Made by a program: the position numbers and the translations under genes. The notes beneath the pieces are model-generated. The model worked only from the letters and a program-made list of their open reading frames with translations, was not told the DNA's origin and did not search any database. DNA of 64,000 nucleotides, from positions 3,906,001 through 3,970,000 of the forward strand of contig BSYQ01000001.1 in the NCBI GenBank assembly GCA_030272585.1. Reading direction: 5' to 3'. This DNA comes from Bryopsis sp. KO-2023. Taxonomy: Eukaryota; Chlorophyta; Ulvophyceae; Bryopsidales; Bryopsidaceae. Each line of letters begins with the position of its first letter. Position 1 is the first letter of the stretch. This document shows positions 1 through 11,496 of this stretch, piece after piece.

Positions 1-73
1 CGATTAGACAATCAGCTCAAATCTTTGGAAACCAAAGCAAACCAACGTCAAGAGGAGGTGGGTGGGGGTGGTT

Positions 74-180
74 CATCTATATCTATATCTATATCTATAT
101 CTATATCTATATCTATATCTATATCTATATCTATATCTATATCTATATCTATATCTATATCTATATCTATATCTATATAT
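74..180. repeat. (ATCTAT)n hexanucleotide microsatellite
   Basis: About 17 near-perfect tandem copies of a hexamer (ATCTAT). Both strands and several frames stay open across it, which produces artefactual Ser-Ile and Leu-Tyr repeat reading frames. The rest of 1-1100 shows no reading frame with a recognisable domain and no RNA gene. Confidence 0.95.
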
Positions 181-1705
181 AGAGAGACAAATAGCAAATA
201 TAGCAAATCGAATACAGCTTGGATGGCATCCTTGCAAACTTGCCAATCGAATTAGACAATATATCCCTGTCCTTTGCGTTCTTGTTGGAATGTTTGGGGA
301 AAATTAAAGAGTGGCAGAAACTGATGAGGGTTTTTTTGCCTTTTTTTTTGTTTTTCTTTCTGTGGCATCGGTGGAAGCAGATACTAAAAATGCAGAAGAA
401 GATCCAGACCTTGCAGCAACAGCAACAGCAGCAATCATAGATTGGGGATCAATTTTCATGTTTTCCTTTTGTCGACGTGTCATCGCAGCTGGCTTGGCTT
501 TTCCAGAAATTCGGACTTGGCTTTTCCAGAAATTCGGAGAGGGGATGGGGAGAATGGTAATAGTACTCAGCTTTGTTCTTGTACAAGGGACGCAGGTGTC
601 AACATACAATTAGGGGCAGTTTTTCTGCCGCCATCCGAAAACCAATTGCTTCATAGGTTGGGATACAGGAATTGTTGTTTTGTGTGTTCCAGCTGGTGTG
701 TGGTAGGAGCAAGTCAAGCTGATACATGCTTTCTGTTAAAATGTTCATTCCTTGCCCCCTGTAAGAATGAACCCCGCCTCCTTCAGCAATCCCGTTTTTG
801 TGGTCTAGTTTTTCCTCTGATTCAATTCAACTAATTCCCAGTCCCTCCCGTTTCCAACGCCCCCAAATCAAAAAGTAAACTAAGAAGACTTTTGAAGGGA
901 TTTTTAACTATCCGACTCCAAAAGCGAGAGTCGCCCAGCTTCACTCACACATTCCTCTGGTGGGGGTTCACTCGTCTTGCCTTCGTGTGCCAGAATTTTT
1001 CCGCTCCCTTCGAAATTCCGTAGGCGACTGTTCCTTTGATTGTTTGAATTTCTTTGGAGGTTGGTGATATAGATGTTGGGGTCAAACCCTCTGTTCGCTC
1101 CGATCTATATGTCAACCACCATCACCCCACAATGTCATATTCAGCAAAAGAGTCCTGGATTCTTGCATGAAATATGTCGATTTCTAATATGTTGATCATG
1201 ATTAGTGTTATTGTTTGCACGGTGGTGTAAAGTCTGGTTGCAGATTGTGTTGAAAAATAGGATATGAATCCTACCTTGTCATATGCCCCATTCTTGTCTG
1301 CTCTTCGGGTGTAAGATTTAGGGTATACGGAGGAGGGCTCCGTCTCGAATGTGGCAAAGGGTGTTTCATGTCGTTGAACGTTCATACCTTGGCAAAGAGG
1401 GGCCAGGTAAACTCTTAGAAACCTGCTGCCCATCAACAGCGAGCACACCTTGAGTGCGATGGGGAATCTCAAGCCCAAAACAGCAGACTACCAGGATTTT
1501 TTTACAGCAAGAGCATGTGTATTGGTACATTGACAGTACAATGGGTGCCTGGGTTGATTTGCCCCATCAAGTTGTGATGAGCAGTCCTCCAAATCAGATT
1601 GTGAGGGAAATCAAAGGAAATTAAAGTGGAATCGAATGCAACAAAAGCTGCATCCTATTTTTGTTGCTGGAGCATAAGTCCTGATCAAAGAATGGGCAGT
1701 TTCTG

Positions 1706-2023
1706 TCACTCACTGCGTGTAGCTCTGCAGTCTGGAGTGGGGGGTACAGAAGCGTCCAAGCCGTAGATAAGGTTCTTAGCTTTGCTGTGGTCGTATCGTG
1801 CCTTGGCCATCGCCAAAGTGAAGTCTGGCGCCCCACTGACCGCTCGGAACACAAAATACATCGTGAACCATGTTTTCCTGTGCCAGTGGAATTTCCGCTG
1901 CGCGCGTGTCTGGGCTCGCGACGACTGCAACGAAAGACGTCATGCCGAGTCTGACCGATCAACTCACGATGTTTGCGTGGTCTCCTTGCGAAGCGTGAAC
2001 GCTGTGGAAGCTTCACTGTCCAT
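1706..2023 (-). CDS. possible small unidentified gene (two 5' exons)
   Basis: A possible start codon at 2023 on the minus strand opens a short exon ending at a good GTGAGT donor. A pyrimidine-rich CAG acceptor follows about 45 nt later, and then an open stretch ending at another GTGAGT donor near 1716. Two different frames are open in the second exon and I cannot decide between them. Further minus-strand open segments between 1122 and 1480 may be later exons. No family is recognised. The intron would be unusually short for this locus. This is a weak call resting on splice signals only. Confidence 0.2.
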
Positions 2024-2798
2024 TTTTCGCTAAAGCTGTGTGCTTGCCTGTCGATACTTGGAGTCGTCTCTTGTTTTTTGACCGAAAATTCGTGCTAAAA
2101 ATGGCGCGCACGTACGAGGTTTTCTGGAGCAGGACAGTCGAGTACACGACACCAATTTACACAAAATCGATGCCTCCGGCAGGGATTAAAAAAAAAACAA
2201 CTGGCTCTCATCCCATCATCTTTTTCGACCTTTTCTTCTTCCATTTTTTTTCTCTGGTTTCTGTATAATGATACCCAAGCATCCTAGACTCTATGTAACC
2301 AAAGTCAACACCTCTACTTGATCAGCGGATCTTGAGAAGACGACCAATATCGAGCAATAAAGCCCACAACTCCTTTCCAGGGTCCCCCCCCCCTTTTCCC
2401 AATCCCTCCCCAGTGAAGTGCTGCGTTCGGACAGAGACAAATTTTGCCCCCCACCCCTCCCACTCCCCCAATTGATCATGCCATATTTTAAAAGATATTT
2501 TTTGACCCATTCATTCTCCCCCTTTCGAGCTTTTTTTCCCAAAGCTATTCTCTTCTTTTTTAATCCCCCCCCCCCTCCCCCCCAACAATGTCTCAAAACG
2601 ACAATTAGTTAAAAAAAAAAAAAAAAACACCCTGAACCCCACCCGCATATCATACACCACTACGGCTGTGAAGGAGTTCGAGAACCTCCTTGCAAAAAAA
2701 AACATTAGAAATGAACGAGTCACAGCAACTAAAGAAAACGAAAAACAATTGCTGATCCAGAAAAATAAAATCGTGCGTGTGTTGCTTGCACAATTCCG
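2024..2798. other. intergenic, homopolymer-rich
   Basis: Contains runs of A, C and T (for example poly-C near 2390 and 2565 and poly-A near 2611). I see no convincing gene. The stop codon of the minus-strand EF-hand gene lies at 2799. Confidence 0.5.
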
Positions 2799-3887
2799 TT
2801 ATCTGATGTTGGACGATGCATAAATGAACTGGCTGAAGTCCAGGGTGACCCTCCCAGTCTGGTGGGGATCGAAAGCAGAAAAAGTGGCAGCTGCACTTTT
2901 CAAGAACAGAGTCATGGCTATGAACTCAGCGAGGCCGAGTTGACCATTTCTGTCGGGATCGAATGCTCTAACCATTGCAGAAAACGCGTGCTGATCCAGC
3001 CGGAAACCTACAGAAAACAATCCTTGCATGAATTTGATTTCGATCAAAAAAAATTATTAACATTAATATTTAACATTTTCCAGAAAGATTTGAAAGATAT
3101 TTTCTTATTGACGAAGTGAGATGAATGCACTTTTGATGCATTCAGTTTTTCTATATTCTGTTTGTTCAGGTAAGGCATTGGAAAGTGATTTTCTCCAACA
3201 ATTGGAAAATCGAAACCTGTGCAGAAAGAATGCCAACCATGAGGTCACTCTTGTTGCAACAGGGAAATTGTAAGCAGCAGAAGTAACAATTGACAAATTG
3301 CTGGTGTTGCAGAACGCAGTAAACTCCAGTTTGGGCCAGCAGGCACCCCACCTGCGTTCACGACAGCTGAATAGACTTCGTCCGGCGTCAGAGTGCCCCC
3401 CCTGTCCTTGTCAAAATAGTTGAAACTATTTTGCATATCCACGAGAAACTCGTGCAACCGTCGGAATTCGTTGAAGTCTATACTGCCACTGTTGTTCTGG
3501 TCGTGCACCCTGCGTCCGAAAACCCACATCTTTCCGTTAGGTCGCCCATCCGATGTAACTCTTCTGAAAGACAGAAAACGCGCGAGAGGGGGTGGCTTAC
3601 CGGATCATATGAGCGACAGTTGCGAGACTGAACCTCAGGTTGCCCATGGCCAAAGCGCGCTGCAACTCTAGAGCATCGATTTGTCCGCTGTTGTCAGCGT
3701 CTACAGCGCGAAACCACTGCAATGAAGTATTGGGCGCAAAGAAGTTTCAATCAAGAGATGGCGACTGAACTGGGTAGAAAGCTATCCGAACGATACAAAG
3801 AAGCGAACCTCATACGAGATAGAGAAAAGAACAAAACAAAAGGCAGCCCAAAGATCCGTGGGCACGCACCTGCTCTAGATGGGCCAT
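2799..3887 (-). CDS. penta-EF-hand (PEF) calcium-binding protein, ALG-2/sorcin-like
   Basis: Four exons on the minus strand: 3870-3887, 3601-3716, 3352-3509 and 2799-3007. Phases close perfectly and give 166 residues, the size of a bare PEF core without the usual Gly/Pro-rich N-terminal tail. Calcium loops are visible as DADNSGQIDALE in exon 2, DQNNSGSIDFNE and DKDRGGTLTPDE in exon 3, and DPDRNGQLGLAE plus a degenerate DPHQTGRVTLD loop in the last exon. This gives the five-hand layout in which the fifth EF-hand mediates dimerisation. Family members bind membranes or partner peptides in a Ca2+-dependent way; the partner here is unknown. The first exon codes for only six residues (MAHLEQ). The gene is divergent from the P450 gene, with about 410 bp between start codons. 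Confidence 0.85.
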
Positions 3888-4297
3888 TCTCGCTGGCCTG
3901 AAGTTTGCGAAACGGGAAGCGTGTCGATACGAGCTTCAAGACAAACAAATGAAAGAAAGAAACCGACAAACGAAACAACTGTTTGGAAATTGCTTTCTCG
4001 ATAAGAAAAACCTGCCAATTCCTTTCTGTCGTCCAGATTTGAACGAGTTCTCTCACGACACAAGGAAACAGGTTCGACCTGGGTGGGCAGATCTATAAAT
4101 AGACTCTCCCAGCATCATTCCAATTTCCGACTTCGAATTTGGCGATCCAGCAATCAAAAGTGAGTACGTTCAAAAAGAGTGATTCGCGTGGATCGCGTCC
4201 AGATCTGGCCCAGGTTGCACTCGAGGGTGTCTGTTTGCTTCTCTCCTCCTCCGCCTTCCCCATTTTGCCGCGGTCGCCCTGTCGATCTTATCCCACG
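3888..4297. promoter_or_regulatory. divergent promoter region with TATA box for the P450 gene
   Basis: A clear TATAAATA lies at 4094-4101, about 200 bp upstream of the first in-frame ATG of the P450 gene. It would place transcription initiation near 4125. A GTGAGT donor-like site at about 4161 suggests a possible 5'-UTR intron, but its acceptor is ambiguous. The same interval must hold the promoter of the minus-strand EF-hand gene, for which I see no clear TATA box. Confidence 0.55.
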
Positions 4298-7166
4298 ATG
4301 CTCTCCGCAGCCCAGGGAACGGTGCAGTCGCATTCGCGGCCAGTGCGCCCAGGCGTCCAGCGGTTGCGCCCTGCAGGGCTTCAGTCTGCGTCTGCTCGTC
4401 TGTCACGTGGGGGCTCGATCGTGTCCAACGTAGCGACTCCTGGACCATCGTCGACAGAAAGTGGTTCCCAGGGCTGCCCATTTCACGACACACTGAGCGT
4501 CCAGCAAGAGGTCAGAGAGGATCTCGCTGAACGAACGAATGAAGTAGATGTCGTCAAGACGCCTGGACCCAAGCCCCTCGGACTTCGTTCCGCGTGGGAC
4601 GTGAGCAAGATCCTTAGATTTGGGATCCAGGAGGCCATGCTCCAGTTTTTCGCAACATACGGTCCCGTCGTCAGGTGACGCGTCAAGTCGTTTCGTGGGT
4701 TTCTGGTCGGTTGGCTAGTTTGTGTGTATGCACGTGTTGAGGGAGTGTCTGACGTTCGTTGTTCAGGTTCGCAAATCCAGCGAAGCTGAATGGCGCTGCT
4801 GGTTGGCTGTTCGTCAATGATCCGGACGACATTCAATACGTATGCACCGCAAACGTCAAAAACTACACGATGCGATATCTTCCGGTGAGCCAGGCTGTTC
4901 AAGATTCGAATCCTCACCCCACCAAAAAAATAACTCGTCTTGGGAATTAGGGTGAGTAAGGTCTGACGTGGAAAAGGTATGTTTGATTCGATCCAGGACA
5001 TCTATAAATACGTAACGCATGAGAAAGGAATTTTAGGATCCCAGGGTGCCTACAACAAGAAGCACCGCCAGTTGTGTCAACCTCCATTCCGATCCGCCAA
5101 ATGGCTGAAGCAATTCGCGGGGGTGATCGTTCGCAGGTAATTCTGACATGCACAAAATCAATTTCCAACAAATCGACTGGCAACCCATTAGCATTCAGTT
5201 CAATCCAGAAAATGTCTGTTTTCTGGATGGCAAGCCCAAGCAATCTCCATCTTTGACATATTAAACCAAAAGAGAGGGTTTGGGGATACACATACTTTAC
5301 TTTAGACCTAGACTCGATGGCTTAGTGATTGCACAACAAGAAATGAGTGACATGCATTTCTGAGGTCAAAACGATTGTTCGAATTGGACCGATTTGCGTG
5401 TGATAAAAAGAAGAAATATTCTGGGGCAGGATATTCATGGAAGGCATGTTTTTGGTGAAGGTCAGAACGAGTGGCTGGGATTTTTGCAAGGAACGGCACT
5501 TTTGAAACGGATATTGCCAACCAAATGCAAAGGTTGAGCTTGGACATCATCGGCGATGTGGCGTTCAGCCATGATTTTGGGGAGACGCAGAGGATTGAAA
5601 TGTGCGAAGAAATTAATGTTGGCATGCCATTGATTAATTAATTATAATATCTAAAGGGAAATCATACAGTCATATATGTGCCATTCCTGTCAACTTTGAA
5701 CAAGTTTCTTTCTTCCTTCCTTTTTTTTTGTTTTTTTTCTTTGGAGAATGTAGTGCTTGATTTCTGTGAGCTGTGGAAAGCTATGGCACTGTGAACGGGC
5801 ATTTTTTGTTGGCTCCTGGTTTGAACGCGGGGGGGGGGGAGGTGGGAAAAGTGAAGATTCATCCTTCAGACGGATCTTCTAACAGAAATGGATCGTATTC
5901 TCAAAAATTTATGCCCATTTTTCATTATAGAGACCTTCAGGGTGGAGCGAATGACCTCAATCAGGAAACCGACCGTTTGTTGATTGCAGTCAACGACTTT
6001 GGGGAGATCCTGGCCGAAGTGTTCATCACCCCCATCAAAGTTTTGAAGGTTTTGAACAAATTGGGCTACCCCAAGCTCAGAAAGCTGGATGGAGCTGTCG
6101 CCACCATGCGGGACATCATGCTTAATGTAATCAACGAACGACGCAACGATCTCAGACTTGGGAAAACGAAAGACGATCTTCTTGGTGTGCTTCTGGAGGT
6201 AGGTGGGCGCCGCTCTTCCTTTCAAAAAGCTGTGGTCGTGCATCCAGTTCATGCATGTCATTCAATGATCCAACATCAAGAGAAGATGTTTGGAATGGTT
6301 CTCTTTTTCTGTTTTGGCATGTGGTGTTAGTTTGTGGGACAGTATGATTCAGGCAGTCGTGTTGTACTTTTTGGTAGGCCCGAGATGAGGAGGGAAAGCC
6401 GATGACAGACTTGGAGCTTTGGGAAGATGTGCATGATATAATGGGTGCTGGCCACGAAACCACCGCAACGAGTACAGCGACCGCTTTGTATCTCATATCC
6501 GCACACCCAGAAGCCGAGGCAAAACTTGTGGAGGAGCTGAAACGAGTGCTAGGTATGAACATGCTACCCACCAAAGCGAGATCATGACACAGGAAATCGC
6601 CATGCATAGTCTAATCCTGAGAGGTCCCTAGGATGCTTTCTGTCTGCGAAGGTTATGAACCAGTCTATGTTGCTGTGTGTTAAGGTGGCAGGTCACCCAC
6701 CTACGAAGATTTGGATGATTTGCAGTACACGACTCAGTGTGTGAAAGAGTCGCTCAGGATGTACCCACCCATCCCTCTCTTCCCTCGAGAAGCTGCAGAC
6801 GTGGATGTCTTGCCATCTGGACACAGGGTCAAACAGGGGGATGTGGTCTTCATGTCTGGGTATTGTCTGGGCCGTAGCCCAGCCATCTGGGATGAACCCA
6901 TGGAGTTCCGCCCAGAGCGGTTCGATCCCGAGAAGGAGGAAGTCATGCACAGATTTCAGTGGGCTCCGTTCGGAGCCGGCCCGAGGATGTGTCTTGGAGC
7001 TAATTTTGCTCAGATGTCGGTGGTGTTGATGGTGGCTACTCTTTTGAACAGGCAGAAGTTCACACCTATTCAACCAACATCAAAACAGCTGGACGTGGAT
7101 TATGATATCACCATGAACTTCAACAAAACAAAGGGCCTCAAGATGCGAGCAGCACCTCGACCTTGA
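4298..7166 (+). CDS. cytochrome P450, CYP97-like
   Basis: Seven exons: 4298-4674, 4767-4884, 4998-5136, about 5491-5619, 5941-6198, 6378-6552 and 6685-7166. They give about 559 residues, the usual size of plastid CYP97 carotenoid hydroxylases. Visible signatures are the I-helix oxygen-activation motif MGAGHETTATS in exon 6, KESLR (ExxR) and PERF in exon 7, and the haem-binding loop FGAGPRMCLG with its Cys ligand. The N-terminal ~70 residues are rich in Ser/Arg/Ala and could be a transit peptide. CYP97 enzymes hydroxylate the rings of carotenes; assignment to that family is by overall resemblance, and another CYP4-clan member is possible. The exon 4 end is uncertain: a GTTGGC donor keeps the phase with exon 5, and an alternative pair (GTGCGA donor with an acceptor at 5930) also works. 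Confidence 0.8.
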
Positions 7167-8000
7167 GTTTGGGTGGTATCATAAATTCTACGCACACGAG
7201 AAGATTATACAGATCTGATGTCAGATGGGGTTCATGTTTTTGTTTCTTTTTTTGTTTTTTTTTCTTCCTTTGGCTGTATTTTGTTTGGAGAGGCAGTTTT
7301 GATGCTTTGGGGGAGTTGTGTTGTTTAGTTTAGTCGAGTGAGTGAGTGAGTGAGTGAGTGGAGGGGGTTTAGATGGGTTTTCTCCTTGATAGAATGGTTT
7401 CGGGGAAGAGCAAGCTGCAGTTTGTATATGGATCCAATGTCATGAGAAGAAAAGTTGTACCTAGTTTTTGTACAGTTTCATGAGCAAATCGTTGTCTGTG
7501 TATTATGATCAGTTTTTGGGAGATGCATCTTCCCCTTTTGGCTCAGCAGCTGAGGAAAAGCTTGGCTCGATCGACTAATAATATGTAGGAATTGCACGTG
7601 GTCCCTAAATGTCACACATGTGACGTCCTCCTTTCGCTTGGAAAAATCCGTGATCTTTTCTAGCCCCCACACCTGAAAAAGTCAAAAAGCCCCGCGATGA
7701 CATAAAAAAACACGCGCCAAAATTGTCCAGGTAGATGCCAGGGCGGACCGTTTTCTTGTCATGAAGTGACACGCCAGAAAAGCGAGCGAAGTACGTACCA
7801 CCATGCTTCCGTCATCGCTTTCCTACAAACACCTACCACAAGACCCCCCAACAAAACTTGCGCGCAGCGTGTCGTTCGTTCATTCGGTTAATGCGGTTTT
7901 TCATTCCATAGCGACGTCCCCCTACGTCCGTCCTCGAGACACCAAAAAAACAGAGAAGAAACCAGGTTTTTAGGGTTGCAGAAGTCTCGAAAGGGTTAAA
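7167..8000. other. intergenic with (GAGT)n repeat
   Basis: Downstream of the P450 stop. A short GAGT tandem repeat occupies about 7336-7360 and a T-rich stretch lies at 7230-7265. No gene is supported. The 5'-flanking region of the transporter gene lies at its end. Confidence 0.5.
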
Positions 8001-9855
8001 ATGGGCGTCACCAAAATCACCCCCCTGGCCACCCACAAGCCATGGATGCCCGTCGGGCGAACACCCTCGCTGTCCATCAAACACACGGCGCCGAGAACGA
8101 GAAGGAGAGCGTTGTCGACGGACACCGTGGACGAACTCGAATTGGATGAGTCTATCTGTGTGGATGATTGCGACCTTTCGAAACGCGAGGGGGGGGTGAC
8201 CTCGACTTCCACGGAGCAGGTGCGCAACAAGTTGGAAGACTTGGCAAAGGTATCGGCGATCAAGCGTTCGGGAGAATTCGAGAACAACGTGGTGCAGAAA
8301 TGTGGGGATTTCCCGGTAGTGCACGGAGCGGTGCCTGCCGTCGAGAAAGTCGACGTTGGGGAAGAAGAAGAAGAAGCTGATAGAAAGTTAGAGGGATCCT
8401 TGAAAGGAATGTTGATGCTGAATCTTGGGGCAGCACTTTTCGGTTCGAATCAAGTCGTCATCAAAACCACCGAGAGCTCGGTCTCGCCAGGCGCTCTCTC
8501 GGCATTACGATTCATTATTGCCGCCGCTTTCTTTGCGCCCGACATGCTGAAGGGCTTGAAGGACAAGGAACTTCGCAATGGGGCTGTGGAGCTCGGCTTC
8601 TGGCTGTTCGGTGAGAACGGTTAAAACCCTCCTCTATTTTTTTTGCGAATGTTTCGTCGCTTTGTCGGCAATCCGAGCTGTCGTGTTGGGTTTTTATTTG
8701 CTCTGACGATCGATCACTCATTCCGATTGGATCCATGGGCTGCAGGGGGATACACCGCGCAAGCGATCGGGCTGTTTTCGACGACGGCGGCACGCGGCGC
8801 CTTCACCGGGACATTCACTGTTCTAGCCGTGCCGATTCTCGTCGGCCTCTCAGGCAGACGCGTGCCCCCAACGACGTGGATCGCCGCCATGATCGCGATC
8901 GGCGGTAAGTCACACTGACATTATATTTTCTCCAAGAGAGGTTTTCTATCTTCTCTGCACCATTTGCTTCCTAGTTTTTCGTTTCATTCCATGAGTTGAG
9001 GAGGGGACTGAGCTGTTGAACCACAGGTGTTGGCCTCCTCACCACAAGCGGAACGGAAGCCAATGTTGGGGACCTGTGGTGCATCTTGTCAGCCATTTTG
9101 TTTGGAGTCCACAAGTGGCGGTCTGAGGGAACGACGGCTAAATTCCCTGACCAGACCAAGGAGCTTGTCGGACTCCAAATCTGGGTCATCATGCTTATGT
9201 CATGCGTGTACTGTGCTCCGGAACTGATTGGGAACATTCAGCAGAATGGAATCAATGGGGTAATCGCAGGAGCCATGGGGCTTCCTTGGCTTGCGCTTGC
9301 TTTCATGGGGCTTGGAACAACGGGTTTGACGCTCCTCATCGAGATGGAGGCATTGAAGGTAGGTTGCTTCTGGGAATGATGCAAGGAATTCTCGGACTAG
9401 TTTCTGTTTGGGGGAATTATTCCTTCTTTTTGTTGTTTTTGGGGGTTAGATTGGTTTGCAGCCGTTTCTCGACTCATGGATGTCTCGATGCTTTACTTCT
9501 TGGAACTGTTGGGCATCATGGCGCAAGTTTTTTTTCCTACCACATCACTTACCTTCCATAAAGCATTTTGGGGGGGGGTCCAGACTGGTTTCCTGCTCCA
9601 CAATCGATCGTTCTTTTGTATTTGTTGCTGATGGGGTCCCTTTTCCCTGCTGTGGATCAACAGGAAGTCTCCGCTCCCCTGGCCGCCCTGATTTACACGG
9701 CGGAGCCTTTGTGGGGAGCCCTGTTCGCATATTATGCGTTGGGTGAGAGGTGGGGCCCGATGGGGTGGGTGGGGGCAGCCTTGATCGTCTCCTCTTCGTT
9801 GTTGGCCCAGTTCTCGGGCGATGAAGGCTCCAAGCAAAAGCCCAAGGAAGCTTGA
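8001..9855 (+). CDS. EamA/DMT-family transporter, probably plastid-targeted
   Basis: Four exons: 8001-8610, 8746-8904, 9027-9358 and 9664-9855, with closed phases, giving 430 residues. The first ~130 residues are hydrophilic and begin with a basic Ser/Thr-rich stretch that resembles an organelle-targeting extension. An acidic linker follows, and then the membrane domain starts with MLMLNLGAALFGSNQVVIK. Two EamA repeats can be traced: the first to GRRVPPTTWIAAMIAIGG, the second from GLLTTSGTEANVGDLWC to the conserved end region LAALIYTAEPLWGALFAYYALGE. The family includes drug/metabolite exporters and plastid solute carriers; the substrate cannot be read from sequence. The C-terminus is a short charged tail. 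Confidence 0.8.
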
Positions 9856-11496
9856 CTTGGCACTTCCACAGCTGGAGTCTTTCAACTGACGACTGAACTC
9901 AACCAATTCTTCATTTATGCACGATGGTAGCAATGGAATTGTGTTACCCTTGCCTCCAGGATTCTGGGGGAAAATAGCAGATTCGTTGACACATTTTTTT
10001 CTTTTATTGTGAAGGGGATTTCAAAACGAGGTTTAAAAAAGAAGAAAATAAGAGAAAGATTTTCGAACCCAAACAAAAATTATACTTGGGGAGGAGTACT
10101 GACATTCGGACCCATTGGTCCTATTTCATTTTGTTTTCTGTCTATCTGGATTTTGATTCGCTAGCGGTATATTTTTTTTTTTGCGTATTTTAGCAGTATG
10201 TCGAGTGACATGTGACTGGGCTTGAAAAAAAAAGTTGAGGGGCCAGTGGGATTCAATTTCATATTTGGGGATTTCAAAAAGGGAAAACAGGGAGAAAAAG
10301 AGTGATAACCTTAAAAAAAAAGTGAGAGGACACATCGAGTAGGTTGCGCTTGTGCCGAGTTAGGCTGGCATATATTGCAATTTTGGCATTCTTTTGAGGG
10401 TGGTCTGACACTTTTTCTTTTGTTGTGTTGCGGGGTTAAAAGCTGGATATGGGCTAGCTCCAACAAACCCTCGGTGTTGTAATATTGCAACATTGCTCGG
10501 TTTTACTAATCTGTCTCGTTTCGCCATCAAAGCCCGTTCTAACGGCTTCCAAACACTTTATTTTTTTCAATTTGCTGGCCTAAAACTGGTCATAAATTTT
10601 GCCGCTTCATCTTCTTGTGGCCCTTTTGTTACCCTGATTTGTGCCGAAAAATGAGAATGTGGCCCCAACTCTGGTGATACAAATTATAAGGTTTGGGAGA
10701 CAATGCTGATTTGCCTCGGTTGTGAGTTTTATGGAATCGTTGATTGTTTTATTGAATGTGGCTGAGTCTTAAAGTTACCAAACTTTAAGTGGATGCAGCC
10801 CTCTTGTGTTAAATTCACATTCTTACATTGTAAAAAGTACAACCCCTGTTCCAACCACCAAAGTCCCTTAAAATACCGCAACCAAGAGTCTTATTTTATA
10901 CTGTACACACTGCACAGCAACTACCCAACTGAATTACTCCTTTCCACACTTGTAGAAACAAAGGTTTAGGCCCTGTTGTGGCTTCAAATATTGCCAGATT
11001 AATGACTACAATGGCCCATAAAAACACTGTAACTTCCCAAGTGCAAAAGTTGATTCGAAATTGATCTGCTTGTAAAAAAGATGTCGTAATTCAATGCTTT
11101 CATAATCATAATCATAATCATAATTACAACCCACAGCAAAAGAGAGCCATCACCCTCTATGATGCTGGAACAAAGACAAAAAGGAAAGAAAAGAAAAAAA
11201 GAAAAACAAAAAAAACAAAAACAAAACAAAAACCTTAGGATTGTAAACCTGCTGAACGTATTGAAGCCATTTTGCTGATAACTAAAGCTAATTTGCCCGA
11301 TGGCACCCTACTAATTCAATGCTTTGCAACCGACTTTCTTACCAGGAAGCGCCTCCACAGAGTGGGGTTTCTTTGGATAACGAGCTTCCAGGAAGGGGAC
11401 AATGATGAAACACCATAATCGTCATGTACGGATCGATGGTGATAGCTTGCGCCACCCCCCCAATCGCGTTGCCAATCCACAGTTCGAATCAGTGCT
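9856..11496. other. intergenic, no gene seen
   Basis: AT-rich stretch of about 1.6 kb with homopolymer runs and a short AATCAT tandem at 11100-11124. No exon with a recognisable domain, no RNA gene and no transposon termini were found. Confidence 0.5.

Noticed and set aside
25..307. Ser-Ile and Leu-Tyr repeat reading frames
   Set aside because: Products of the ATCTAT microsatellite.
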